A DNA stretch of 64,000 nt from contig CM043957.1 in the NCBI GenBank assembly GCA_014529385.2, positions 71,569,003-71,633,002 of the forward strand, written 5' to 3'. Under the pieces are notes generated by a model that saw only the letters and a list, made by a program, of their open reading frames with translations, ran no database searches and was not told the DNA's origin. Shown one piece after another: positions 20,683 through 32,423 of this stretch. Position numbers and translations under genes: made by a program. This stretch comes from Adiantum capillus-veneris. Taxonomy: Eukaryota > Streptophyta > Polypodiopsida > Polypodiales > Pteridaceae. Numbering within the stretch: position 1 is the stretch's first letter; each line of letters opens with the position of its first letter.

Positions 20683-22099
20683 CGAGGTGGAAGAGCATTT
20701 GAGATAAATGTACTTAGCCTCCTTTAGTCACTGCAAAATCAAACAACATTGGCACAGTAATTGCATTCTCATAAACAATTAAAAAGCATATGCAGTTGTA
20801 GGCAGACAATGTGATTGGTAACAAAATTTTAAACCTTTTGTCAGCAATAAACATTAAATTGCAATATAATCAAATGCATAAAGAGATGTAAAGGTAAAAA
20901 ATTAAACAAGTCTGGGGTCGCTAATTTAACGGGGTCGAAAGGCACTAGAGATCGACTATTAATACCATGGATAAGCTTCTTAATTTTCTCTGGTCAATTA
21001 AGTTGTTTAATCGCGAGAGCCAAGTATTTCATGTTCGAGGGATGACTAGAGGCTATACCTAGAAGACCTTGTAGTTAAGCTACAATAAAAGGAATTTCTC
21101 ATGAAATCATCGCCTGACTGCTTACCTTTTCTTTTGACCCCCCAAAGTCTTTTCACAGTGATTCAATTTTGATGTGTGTGCTTCTTTTGTATGCCTTGGG
21201 TTTTTTGCTTTTCAAGGAAAAGTGCCCACACTTGGAACCTCTAGGGCTCTAATACCATAGGCGATACATGTGAGTGAAGTACCAAATCAAGCTGAGATTT
21301 CTCTTCCAGCTTATAATTTTACATTGTGGCACTTTGATTTTTTGTTTGTTCGTTTTTAACATTTTAATTTTGTAAGTTTGGGGGGTCATATAACATTGTT
21401 ACACCTCCCCAGACTCATCACACTAGTAAACTCTCTTTATAATATTTAAGCTAAAGGTCAATAGGGTCAAACCCACTAGAAAGCCCTAGTACATTTCACA
21501 CAATGCTGCCTAAATCAGATTAAAAACCTAAGTAACCATTAATTATTAGGAAGGCATTCCCCATGGTATTAAGAGAAGATCTCTAACACCTAGCTTAGTC
21601 GGACTCCTTGATTTTTAAGCCTAGACAAGTGATTATGACAAAAAATTACATTGAATTTAATGTTTGGTGCTAAACAAAGGCACTAAATATTATGCTACCA
21701 ATCACAATCAAAGTAGACAAACATAGATGCAAAAAAGATAAGAGGCAATGCTAATGGACAAGAAACACCTGTTTGTGTTGATGGTCGTGCTTGATTTGAA
21801 GAGTGAGTCGAGATAAAGATTCCATGAAGGTCCAAATCCTAATAATAGCAACAAGCTCATGTACACACTAGGAAACACAAGGAATACCTCTAGGAGGCAC
21901 ATCAGTGGGAAAACGGAACTTTGCTAATCACTCAACTCTAAAACAGAAACACTCCTATTGTACTAATTCTACCTACCCTCCATCACTTGAGTGATTAGGA
22001 TCAAAGGTGTTTTATGACATAGGTTTCTGTTTCAGTGTACCGGATGTGAATGTGTAGGTCTGGGTCAATGTTTTGACTTTTATTGTGCATACTCGTTTG
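20683..22099 (-). other. 3' non-coding region of element B
   Basis: About 1.4 kb between the post-integrase ORF and the PPT. No supported ORF: open frames are short, and the one at 21708-21902 is hydrophobic without domain. Long 3' non-coding regions are common in Athila/Tat-type elements. A smaller unrecognised insertion inside it cannot be excluded. Confidence 0.6.
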
Positions 22100-23169
22100 C
22101 TAATTGCTCTTGCTCTTTATTATTTTTGTTTTTTGTGAGTATAAGGCTTTATATATACATTCCCTGAGATTGGTGATTGAGAGGTCAGGGAGGAAGGTTG
22201 AGGGGGAAGCAAGTGAACGATGGATGTCAGCAAACACTCCCACCTTTCCTTGGGTAGAGCATACCATATGAAATGATGTCATCACCCTTTGAAACCAGTT
22301 GTTCCAAGTTGTTATAGGTGAAGGTTTTAACCAATAGTTTTCGATCGCCCTATGCGTTTCATCTAGTTGCAAGGGTGGTAAGGTACTCTCCCATGATTTT
22401 ATTTGCAACATTGTTGTAGGTGGTGGACTTACAACGGGAGGTGCAAACTCTTTCTTGCTTGTATGAATATGTACAATGGTAGGTGGAGGTTGTGTCGAAG
22501 CTTCTATTTCCGTATAGGAACTACATGAAGAGCAAGAAGCTTCATTTGATTTCCTTGTTCCTGAGCTAGGTGGAACAAATCGTTCTTTCTTTGGTACCCA
22601 AACTAGCTCTAGAGCGGGTGTGTAACATTCCGTGATTTTTTCCTTTCCACGATCTTCAATTTGCTTTGGAGCCACAGGATTGAGCTCACATGGGCCTGGT
22701 GACAAGTAACAGCACAATTTACGTTTTGGCACCTAGATTTGATCATTTCCTTCATAGTAGCCTTGGGCTTCCAATAGTTTTTTAGGAATCCAACGCAACG
22801 TTTCTTTACATTTCTTGGGGCGAATGGGACGTCTCTTACCAGGCTCCTGTCTTTTATCACTGGCTATGGTCGCTAAAGAAGCTTTAGGGACCCACTTGTA
22901 TGTTTTCTTTGTTATATTGGGATGGGTCTTGTGTGTCTCAAGCTTTATTTCAGCTACATCAGTTGAAGCTCTAGAGACTTGGGCTATGGGGACATATGGT
23001 TCAACCTCTTGGACATGCAATGTTTTGGGTTTTTTTTCCTTAAGAGGCAATATCTCAGGGAGTATGGCATGAGTGGCAGGGCTAAGAGTTGGTTTCTGTG
23101 TTGTGACACCCCCTGTCCCCCAATCAATAGTGCCGCTAGAGTTTGTTTCTGTGTCGTGACACCCCCTAT
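22100..23169 (-). pseudogene. post-integrase tail ORF with WxPK repeats (unknown function)
   Basis: This continues downstream of the second retropepsin-like domain. A 53-bp tandem duplication near 23090-23200 shifts the frame; beyond it the frame reads LPEILPLKEKKPKTLHVQEV and so on to a TAG near 22733, then reopens to 22100. It contains three similar boxes: TYKWVPKAS (W near 22894), TLRWIPKKL (W near 22792) and ELVWVPKKE (W near 22600). The rest is basic and Pro/Ser-rich (RRPIRPKKC, PPPTIVHIHTSKK). No family is recognised. The repeats and basic character would fit an RNA- or Gag-binding tail, which is inference only. Element A lacks the region because of the window edge. Confidence 0.55.
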
Positions 23170-23451
23170 CATCCACATTCGTCCTAGATTTATATTACCC
23201 TCCATAGTTCCAACAGGCATGAGCAAAAAGTCTTGAGCTACAACCCCATTGTCATAACTGACAAAAGTGTGCCAGATTCCAAAAACCGAAGTTTTTTTCT
23301 TGTTGACACCCTTGACTTGGATAATACTCTCAGATAGAGGTGGCTTCCCTACCTGACACCACACCCCATATAATAGCAGATTATATTTAGCACCCGTGTC
23401 CAATAAGACGTTATATAGCACTTTTTCATAGGTGTTGTTTAGCTCAATAGG
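23170..23451 (-). CDS. second retropepsin-like domain downstream of integrase (element B)
   Basis: In the frame 22984-23913, residues about 155-248 have the layout of a retroviral-type aspartic protease. A beta-strand leads to NVLLDTGAKYNLL (catalytic DTG at 23392-23400), then SIIQVKGVN, a stretch with GIWHTFVSYDNG, and DFLLMPVGTMEGNINLGRMWM, matching the conserved hydrophobic-hydrophobic-LGR/M-x-W end of retropepsins. Length (about 94 residues) fits a complete domain. It lies after the integrase C-terminal domain and a charged helix-forming linker (residues 85-130), separate from the usual protease at 26.6-27.9 kb. It keeps a canonical DTG, whereas the usual site reads DGG. No mutation breaks this domain itself. 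Function as a protease is inference. Confidence 0.65.
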
Positions 23452-23661
23452 GTATCGTAGAGGTGTGTCAGAGTCCAACCAATCCTCGTCGGTTTCAACG
23501 TTGAATGCATGTGTGACTCCAAGGTTAGCCTCTCGTTTTCGTCTTATACGTTGTTGTCGCTCCTTAGCCTCAACTTGAGCTTGTATCTTCTTCAATTCTA
23601 TTTGTGCCTTGGCTGCCTTTTTTGTATGGATGGCACGCAGCTCCTCTTGGCTTAAAGGATC

Positions 23662-24810
23662 ATAGTATCTTTTAAATTTGCTCCTATTGAGGAATCCAAT
23701 GGTTTCAACTCCATCAAGAGTCTCCACACGAATGGTTCCTTGTGGGGTGATCTCACATACTCTATATGGTCCTTTTCCCGCATATTTCAACTTTTTCTTT
23801 TTATTACGCACTCCATACATAAGGACTTTATCACCAACATTGATATCTTTGTTCTTTAGATGACGGTCAAACCATTTCTTCCTCCTATCTTTCTCCACAA
23901 GTGCATTTTGCACATCTAATTGCCTCTCTTGATCTAGCCTTTCAAGGATATATAATCACTCAACTAAGGGGTTACCATCCCAACCTTCTTGAGAAGCTAC
24001 TCAAAGACTAGGAACGACAAACTCCCATGGCATAACCGCTTCTTGGCCATACACCATCTTGAATGGTGTCAAATTAATGGCAACTTTGTACGCAGTACGA
24101 TAAGCCCATAGAGCTGATGTAAGCTTTAAATCCCAATCTGTGCGATGAGCTTCCACCGTTTTGGTCAAGATAGAGATTAAGGTCTTATTGGTGCTCTCAG
24201 CTTGGCCATTTGCTTGTGGATAATAAGGTGCGGACTTATGGTGAGCTATCATAAAGTTGGTAGTGAGTTCTTTTATTACTCCATTTATAAAATGAGTACC
24301 ATTGTCACTCACAATCTCAAAGGGACAATCAAATCTTCTAATAATGTTCTCAAAGAGAAACTTGGCAGTTGACCTCGCATCGGCCTTACGTGTCGCCCTG
24401 GCTTCCGCCCACTTTGTCACATAGTCAGTGGCAATGATAATATATCGAGATTGAGTGCTACGAGCTGCCGGACTAATTGGGCCTACAAAGTCCAAACCCA
24501 ATTTTTCAAATGGTTGAGTCACTTTAACAGGATGTAAGGGCATCCTATCCTTTCGTTGTGTGATCTTGTAACATTGGCATTCATCACATCCTTTTGCAAA
24601 AAGTGATGCATCCTTGAATAAGGTAGGCCACCAATAGCCTGATTGCAACACCTTTCTAGCTGTTAGTTCCCCTGAGAAATGTCCACCGGCTATACCCATG
24701 TGGGCTTCTTGCAGTATGTATAAATACTCATCCTCACGGGCACAACGTCTAAGAATATCATCCTTCCCTAGCCTGTAGAGAGTTCCTGCAATGAGAGAGT
24801 AAGGTTCACA
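23662..24810 (-). pseudogene. element B integrase, catalytic residues intact, two stops
   Basis: The zinc-binding domain has HMGIAGGH and CDEC (H333, H340, C371, C374 of the frame 24001-25698). The catalytic core has D403 (GLDFVGPIS), D465 (VSDNGTHF) and E501 (GQAESTNK), the full D,D-E set. After VVPSL a TGA at 24001-24003 and another TGA near 23956 interrupt the frame; CGA and TGG are their likely precursors. The same frame then continues as LERLDQERQLDVQNALVEK and the C-terminal barrel with AGKGPYRV near 23760. No chromodomain follows; a second retropepsin-like domain does. Confidence 0.92.
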
Positions 24811-26483
24811 TTCTTTTAACAGTTTTCGAGTTATGTCTTTACGAAGCTCTTTGGGGGGAAAACCATTAACTAAAAAGTTCACAATCTTCTCACTCCATTC
24901 AGGTATGGTTTCGATTAGGAAAAGAGAAGTATCGAGCAACTCATCATCGACTCCAGTAGGGGCTTCACCATTGGGTATGCAAGACAAATGATCTGCCATG
25001 ACATGTCTTTTACCAGGTCTTACCACAACGATAAAATCAAACTCAAGTAGAATTAACAACCATTGTGTAATTCTTCTCGTGGAACAAGGTTTTTTTACTA
25101 GATACAACAACGCTTGATGATCAACATAGAACACAAACTTGTTGGCAAGAAGGTAGTAGCAAAATTTCTTCACTGCATAAATCATACCTAAACCTTCTCG
25201 CTCTGTAGTGGTGTAGTTTCTCTCAGCATCATTCAACTGACGACTTGCAAAGCTAATGGGGTAGTCCAGTTTATGTTCTCCTGGTTGAGCTAGAACACAC
25301 CCAATAGCAAAGTTCGATGCATCAATATGCACGTGAAAAATTACATTCCAATCGGGCACTCGTAGAATAGGAGCGCTAGTCAAGGTCTTCTTCAATGACT
25401 CATAAGCATGGTCACACTCCTCAGTCCATTGGAACTCAATAAGAAGCTTGTACAAAGAACGAGCTATCTCGGCAAAGTTTAAAATAAACCGTCGGTAATA
25501 ACCAACATGGCCCATGAACCTTTGAACTCTTTTATAGTTTGTAGGTGGTGGCAATTCAGCAATGGCTTTAATTTTGCCCTCATCTGTGGAAATCCCATTT
25601 TTCGACACTATATGCCCTAAAATGACTCCATGTTTAACCCATAATTGGCATTTGAAAGGGTTTAAGGAGATGGGATACAATCTACACTTCTCAAACACTT
25701 TTCATAAGCATGATAGATGTTCTTTCCAAGAGGAATAAACACAAAGGTCATCTAAGAAAGCTTCACAAAACTCCCTCAAATATTCTCTAAAAGCAGTGTT
25801 TATTAATCTTTGAAAGGTAGCTGGGGCATTGGTTAAGCCAAAAGCCATAACACGAAATGCGAACACTCCAAATTTGGTTATAAAGGTTGTTTTAGCTTGG
25901 TCCTCCAGCGCAATCGTGCTTTGATTGTAGCCAGAGTACCCATCTAAAAAGCTATAAGCTTTTTCCCTGCAACTCTTTCAAGCACATGTTCTGAATATGG
26001 CAAGGGGTAATGGTCCCTCCTAGTGGCGGCATTGACCTTCTTGAGATCCACGCACACTCTGAGTTTCCCATTCTTTTTTGGCACAATCACTATTGGAGAC
26101 ACCCATTCTTAGTGCTCAATAGGGTATATGAATCCGTATTCCACAAGCTTTTCAATCTCTTCTTGAACGATTTTTGCATATTTAGGATTCATTGGGTAGG
26201 GTCGTTGTTGAACTGGTTTAGCCATGCTATTCATGGGGATTGTGTGTTGCACCACAGAAGGTGGAACACCTTTCATATCATGATAGGTCCATGAAAATAT
26301 ATCCGTGAATTCCTTGAGAAGTTCTTTAAGTACACACTCCTCAGTCTCTGTCAGATCTTGGGCAATGAAAACAGGTTTAGACTCTTCTCCTAGGTCTGCT
26401 AACTCTATTTCCTTAACTATCGTTGGACCATCATAGACTCCATTGCTCCCATCGATAGGCCTTCTTTGAGCCTTTGTATACAC
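24811..26483 (-). pseudogene. element B reverse transcriptase and RNase H
   Basis: The N-terminal piece (26109-26483) has FSWTYHDMKGVPPSVVQHTI and IVQEEIEKLVEYGFIYPIEH, then a TAA at about 26108 (TCA in element A). The palm contains RVMAFGLTNAPATFQ and the catalytic FLDDLC (complement of 25741-25758). A TGA near 25699-25701 interrupts it before VFEKCRLYPISLNPFKC. RNase H residues are D126 (HIDASNF), E168 (TEREGL), D193 (YVDHQAL) and D236 (ADHLSC) of the following frame. The domain order RT-RNase H-integrase is the Ty3/gypsy order. Two nonsense changes make it inactive as a single polyprotein. Confidence 0.92.
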
Positions 26484-28380
26484 AACCTTACGTTCCTCTG
26501 TGGTTTAGGATTTGAAATGTTCAGGTGCAGGGTGTAAGTTTGTGGAGTCCTGTTGTTCTGTGGACTGTGATTTCACTTCCGATTCCTTTTGTTATTGAGC
26601 TAACTCTCGATTTTGTCGTCTTCTTACAGTACGGCTCAACTTTGGCTTCTCTGTAGCCTCTAGTTGTGCGATGTCAATGGTTTGTGGACTACACCACATA
26701 ACGCTTTGAAAGTATTCACCCCAGTTATCTACCAACTTCCGATGAGCATCACATGCCCCTATATAATTAAGCCATTCTGCAGTAGATTTCTTTTCACTTA
26801 TTCTAGCACACACATTTGCTTGATATCGTCGCCTCTTATATCTCTTACTCTTCTTGTTCAATTCTCGATTACGGCCGATCTCTAGTGAAGAGTCACTAGA
26901 CGAATCACTACTTGTGTCTTCTGCTCGCTTGGATAGATTGTCATCTAAGTTATCACTGGGACCTGAATGGTTTGTCCCCACATTTGCACTAAGATTTAAC
27001 TCAAATTTTTCGTCCTCATAGTCAATTTCAACTGATGATTCTGACCCCAAATCGTGTGGGCTATAGTCTTGTGAGGCGCTACTGGTTCCAATGCCGGTCA
27101 AACTTTCATCTTGTAGATCATCAAAAGCTATATGCATTGCTTCTAGCATATTTAACGGTACAAGTGGTGGTATTTCATCCCCCTCACGTGTTACCCAGAT
27201 TGTCCCCCTATTTCCCCAAGTGTCTATGGTTACTGCTATGTGGACCCAATCCACATTGTCCGACTTAGTCATCCCAGGTAGTACATCCATATAAGGGAAA
27301 TCTTCCCCAACATCAGTGTCCGCTTTACACGTGTAACAATACTGCAATGGGGCCGAGTGAACTGTGGTGTCAGATCTATGATCAATTATAAACATGTTTC
27401 CTAGAGGATGTGCTCGACCAATAACAAGATCCACGAATGACAGAATCTTGGAACTACAGGTAGACATGGTTCTTAGACCAGTCATGCACCATTTTTGCTT
27501 CCCTCATGAAAGTACGTCCTAAGATCATCTCCGATGCCATAGTGTGTTTGGAGAAATCCATAACAATGAAGGTAATCCTTATTTTATGTCCAAAGACCTT
27601 GATCTTGAGATCTTCTAGCATCCTAATAGGTTTAACAATAGACCCATTGGCCATCTTCACTACTATGGTTGTGGTCGCAAGGTGAGGTCTTCCCATAGTT
27701 TCCCATCAATTTTTAGTCACAATGCTAACCCCAGTGCCACCATCAAGGATTCCCTTCATAGTTAATCCCTTAGTAGTGATTGGTATGGTCGCATTGGATT
27801 CATCACCCTCAAAGTATTGTCCCAACTTGTTAACAGGTATTGTTATAACAAGGTTCTCATTTAGGTTGGGTTGTGGATCCATCTGTGCAAATTGTGGTAG
27901 CCCAAACTTTAGTTCTCCATTGAGGAAGGCTCGAAGAGTTGAGACTAGCTTAGGATCTTTATATAGTTTGGACATAATGGTGGTTCTAACTTCTGAAGAC
28001 ATTAAATCCATCAATTTGGCAATGTTTAACGGCACCTTTTGGACTTCAGTCCCTTGACGTGGGGAAGATGGGATCTCCATTTCTTTGATAGGATCAAGTA
28101 GTCCCTCTGTAAACATTCTTTTCATCAATAAGTGAGTACACCCACTTTCCCATGACTTTAAGTCACTTTCTTCTTGGATGACACTAGGTATGGCTAAGGG
28201 TCTATGGTCTTGGTGAGGTTGTCGTTGCGTAGGGAACACGGTGTCTGTAATATGGATCTTCCTAGGTGATGGTTCTAGATCCATTTGGGTACCTTCTACC
28301 AAACTCCTTAATTGCTTGACTCGCTCAATCTCCTCTGTAGGGTTTGGATAAGTTCCTATCTTCTTCTTGATCATGGCCAT
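26484..28380 (-). pseudogene. element B retropepsin and linker to RT
   Basis: 27706-28380 begins MAMIKKKIGTYPNPTEEIE and ends with the protease active site KGILDGGTGVSIVTKN (DGG at 27736-27744). An in-frame TGA at 27706-27708 follows, then ETMGRPHLATTTIVVKMANG (27454-27696). A frameshift leads to 26592-27485 with GRAHPLGNMFIIDHRSD and an acidic, Ser-rich linker (RAEDTSSDSSSDSSLEIGRN), ending before RT. The site reads D-G-G-T-G; D-G-G-S/T-G variants occur in plant gypsy proteases, so this alone does not prove inactivity. The identical TGA occurs in element A. Confidence 0.85.
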
Positions 28381-29648
28381 TGTGGCTCATAAAGATCTTG
28401 CTTGTTGGTTTCTATCTTAGTGGTCGTTTTGGTCTCCATGGTTTCACCTAAATCAGAATATTCTTCAGCGTCGTTCATATATACGGGGTCGTCACCAGTC
28501 CCTATGTTGGTCTTTGAACTGGGGTCTGACTTCGCTGCTTTTTGCGATCTCTTCCTTCGTGTTTTCTTCTTTTTCTGAGATTGGGCAGTTGATGCCGTGT
28601 CTCTTTCCTCAAGAATATAATTTTGTTTTTGGAGCATCGATCGTGTGAGTACGTTTATTGGTACCACAGGTGTACTTTGTGATGGCTCCTTGATAACTTC
28701 AATCAAGTTTAATGGCGCGATCTTCGGTGCATTTGGATTATTTGGACATTGGGCGATCAAATGATCTATGCCACATCGATTACACATGAGTATCGGCATT
28801 GTAGACGTGCTCGCTTGATTGGTTTGCATTAGTGTGGCGTTCTTTTGTAGCCTAATAGGACACTCGGCTACACGATGTGGACCTCCACACTTATAGCATT
28901 GAAGAGGTGGTCTCTTAGCGGTGTAATTGATATTTTGGCCTCTTGCCGCAAGAGCAGCTACTTGATATACAAGTTTGACTTGTCCCCAATAGTCCTCCAT
29001 GTAGTATTGTGGACTTTCTTCAAGCACATCCATCCCATAGGCAATATTAGGATCTATATCTTCCTCACAGCCTTCCAAACAAGAAATAGATGACTCACAG
29101 CCCACTTGATTCACAAAAGTGATTCTCGGATGTGGTGGTTGCGATCCTAGCAGTGGAGGTGGTAAAGGTGTTGTTTGAACAACATTTTGGGCCCTAGGGA
29201 CCATGTGCTGTGATGTTTTTTCAAGAGGTGGGGTCGGCATCAATGCAGGCACTCGAGGTGTGTCTGTCCATGCTAAGGTTGGTCTATTGGCCATTGCACG
29301 CTTAAATACTATGCAATCCTTAGCTTGATGACCATACCTTCCACATGCATTGCAATTCCCATTGAACTTTACTCTAAAAGTAGGGCATTCACTGGTACTA
29401 CGCGGTCCATAGCATAATGAGCACCATTGTTGCTCCCTTCTTGGATACATATGATTGTTTTGTGGAGCACGATTGTCTCTAAGACTCTCTTGAATAGCCT
29501 TGGTGAGATCTGCTAAAGTCATCTCAGATATCTTTGGCTCCTTAGCAATAGGCTTTAGGGTCATTGGCTGATGCCCTGATGCTTGCGAGCTAATAGATTT
29601 AGGCTCAACAGACACTCTTTCTCCTTGTATCATTAAATTATCCTCCAA
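28371..29648 (-). pseudogene. element B Gag nucleocapsid part with four zinc knuckles
   Basis: One open frame of 425 residues contains four knuckle-like boxes: CSLCYGPRSTSEC (76-88), CNACGRYGHQAKDC (99-112), CYKCGGPHRVAEC (251-263) and CNRCGIDHLIAQC (289-301). The second is canonical CX2CX4HX4C; the third and fourth are CX2CX3HX4C, and the first has Arg where His is expected. A Pro-rich linker (about 130-180) and a Lys/Arg-rich tail (KKKKTRRKRSQKAAK) lie between and after them. It should bind and package element RNA. It overlaps the protease frame by 10 bases at its 3' end. The frame is open, but Gag upstream is broken. Confidence 0.88.
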
Positions 29649-29672
29649 TTGGATCGCATTGGTGGTGACTGC

Positions 29673-30991
29673 TTACCAAGTGGTGATACCTCTAATGACT
29701 ACGCCATTGTAGATATCCTCATGTCGTAATCCCCGAATGAATCTATCGAGCAATTGGTTATTGTGGAAGCCTTCATTTGGATTACAACAAGAATTCAAAT
29801 GCTTCAAGCGACTTATAAAGTCTCTCACCGGCTCTCCTTCCTCTCGTTGGGCTTTCTGGAGTTGAGAGGCTACACCCCAAAGCACTCCCTCTTGTATGTA
29901 TTCTTTCAAGAACAATCTCCTAAGAGTAGGGTAATTCGTTTTTTCTTCCACCCTTAGGGTTCTATACCAATCCCCTGCCTTCCCACTTAAGGTTAGGCTT
30001 AAAGCATTACTCTTATGGAGGTCATTGTCTTCTCCTAGAGAATCTCATATTTGTTCAAACACTTCGATATGCTTTCTCACATCCCCGTCTCCACTAAATT
30101 TTTGTGTGAGTTGGCTATTTGTACTGCCTTACTTCTAGGCTCTCTATCAGGCGTGTTACGCATATTCTCAGCAATAGATCAACCAATAGCTTGAGCAAAT
30201 GTTGCCAAGTCACCTAAGTGAGCAGGCACCGTGGGTGGAGGTGCTCCAGAGACTATACGTGGAGTAGGTATTGGCATTGGGTTTGGCGCATAGGAAGGCC
30301 TTGGGTTCCACGTTGGGTACGATGTTGTGCCATGTGGTGGCCCAAAGTTCATATGTGTGGCCCTAGGCATATCAGACGTCGGATGTGGCATGCTAATGCT
30401 AGCCGGTATAGTCCCATGGAAATAAGAACTTGGGTATTGTGGTTGTGGAGCATAGGTTGTTGAAACAATGGAAGGAGTAGAGACTACATGAGTACGAGGA
30501 CCCATGGGTGTATACGATTGGTACACACTTGTAGGTACTTTTGCAGGCATTGAGCTACCATGTAGCGGTGCTTTACTAACAAATGAGGTCCATGGCGTGT
30601 TTCTCGGCATGCCCATCATTGGGGTAGGCATGGTAGCCATGGTGTCATCAAGGGAAAGATGAGCTAGAGTTGGAAAGGTGAAGCTATCACTTGTGGGCTC
30701 AGATTGCACTGAGACCCCTGGAGAAACAACATATGGAGGATCCATCAGACTTACCGAGGGAGTCTCCATTTGCAATAAGGTCGGTTGTTTAGCCTTTCCT
30801 GTATCCAAGAATCTCATGAGACCCGTTGAAGGCATGTTGATCCCCTTGTTCTGTCTCTCTAACTCGATCACCATTTGGATGACCTCACAAACTCTTTGTT
30901 GTTGACCCTCCACACTAGTAGCACCCATTGTAGATTGTAGGACATCTAACCAACCCACGTGATAGGTGTGATTTGTGTATAGGTCGGTCAA
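29673..30991 (-). pseudogene. element B Gag capsid region
   Basis: 30179-30991 encodes DVLQSTMGATSVEGQQQRV and a long Pro/Met/Ser-rich stretch (MGMPRNTPWTSFVSKAPLHG). A frameshifted gap at 29952-30178 covers the start of the capsid, and 29673-29951 holds YPTLRRLFLKEYIQEGV and VRDFISRLKHLNSCCNPNEG, the classic plant retrotransposon Gag signature. Element A has the same peptides at 6508-7495. Pieces are in different frames, so Gag is not expressible as one protein. Confidence 0.85.
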
Positions 30992-31090
30992 AGTTTTCGT
31001 TTATAGTTCGTACTCCCAGTTCTCATTTAGGAAAACTCCATCTAGGATTGAGGTGCTAGGGGTGTCCTTTGAGCTAGATGCAATGTTGCT

Positions 31091-31693
31091 TTATAGGGGT
31101 TGGCCCTTAGCGGTTGCTAAGTCAGGAGCACTGGATTGCTCGTTGCTCCGCCTTACGTAAGCTCTTGACTTCCTTTTCCCTTGCTCTGCAAGGATATATC
31201 GCTCAACCTCTTGCACTTCAGCAAGGCTTCTACCATCGGGTAATATGACCTCGGAGGGAAATAATTCTGAAGAGTCAGGAGGTGCAGTGAATGAAGTATT
31301 CACGTGCACATTCTCTAACGGTATAGGGTCTACGTTGGTCACGAATGGAGAATTTACTTCCCGACCCCCCTCATTTACATCATTAGCTCCATGTTCGGAG
31401 CGAGTGGCTCTACTAAAGGTTTCCTTCAGGCGGCTAAGCACGCTCGGCCCGGACCGCGGGCCCATGGCATGCATGTCTTGGCTTGAGCTATCGGGATTAG
31501 GCATTGGGAAACCCTCCATGACGTCGTAGTCAGAGGAAAAGTCACTAGCCGCTATGTTCGAGTCTTGGTTTGTACTACCTTGGGTTCCCGCCGAGGGCCC
31601 GAAACCTAAAGTAGGTGAATATTGAGAACTCGCATAAGTCGAAATTCTCTCTCCTTGCTCCGTCTCTAGCACACGACCAGAGCGCAGATGCAT
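31091..31693 (-). pseudogene. element B Gag N-terminus
   Basis: The start is the ATG complementary to 31691-31693, giving MHLRSGRVLETEQGERIS, as in element A (MHLRSGCVIEMEQ at 8604). The segment is hydrophilic and low in recognisable domain content: GPSAGTQGSTNQDSNIA, LKETFSRATRSEHG, LPDGRSLAEVQEVERYI. It ends at a TAA near 31091-31093, after which the sequence continues in frame as coding-like sequence (SNIASSSKDTPSTSILDG) towards 30991, so the stop is probably a mutation. Confidence 0.8.
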
Positions 31694-32423
31694 CTGACTT
31701 TGGCACCCTACAAGCGTCGGCGAATAACCTCGAAGGTTAACTGCTTACCTTTTTTAAGCATCCGTTTTCACTCGTGTTTTTTTACGTTTTTTTTTTTTTT
31801 TTTTAATGTTTGATTTTTTTAATTAAAGTGTGTGATAGCTCGAAACGAGCGTATCACTTAGAGGGTCGCGGTGTACTTTACAGCACAATTTTTGGGCATC
31901 TGAAGTTCCGTTGGTCCTCAAAAAATCGATTTTTAGCTACATGTAAAGCTAAAATTCGTAATTTTAAAAGGCGACTGAGGCCTAGGCCTGAGCGTGAGCT
32001 TGGGCTTGGGTCTGGGAGATATTCTCGATCCCGTTCCTACCTTTAATTTTTTTTTATGTTTTTAAATTTTTTTTAAAAAATACAAATACAAATACAAAGG
32101 ATAAGGTCACCGCGGCCTGCGCGAGAGCACACACACACACACACTATCTACCTACTTCTAACTAATACACCTACTGCTACACACTAACACACTCTATTAG
32201 CTCTCACAGATCTACTTCCTACTTACTGTACACAGAAAACTAACAACTTTAATACACAGAGAATAAACACAGTACCTTTGAAAACTCCATTAACAAAACA
32301 AATACACAGTATAACACAAAATCCTTCTTCTCAACACACACACCCTCCTTCCTTACCTTTCCTACAATTTAAATTGCACCACAAAAGAAGCACAGAGTGC
32401 CATTCAAGCTTAGTGTATGGCAT
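31694..32423 (-). other. untranslated leader of element B
   Basis: Between PBS and gag start, with no supported ORF. A T-rich run (about 31777-31804) and a short (CA)n run (32128-32144) are present. It is collinear with the element A leader but has one copy of the ctacctacttctaactaatac unit instead of three. Confidence 0.75.

Noticed and set aside
24001-25698. Element B as an active autonomous retrotransposon
   Set aside because: RNase H and integrase residues are intact, but stops in gag, protease, RT and before the integrase C-terminus, plus a truncated 3' LTR, rule it out.
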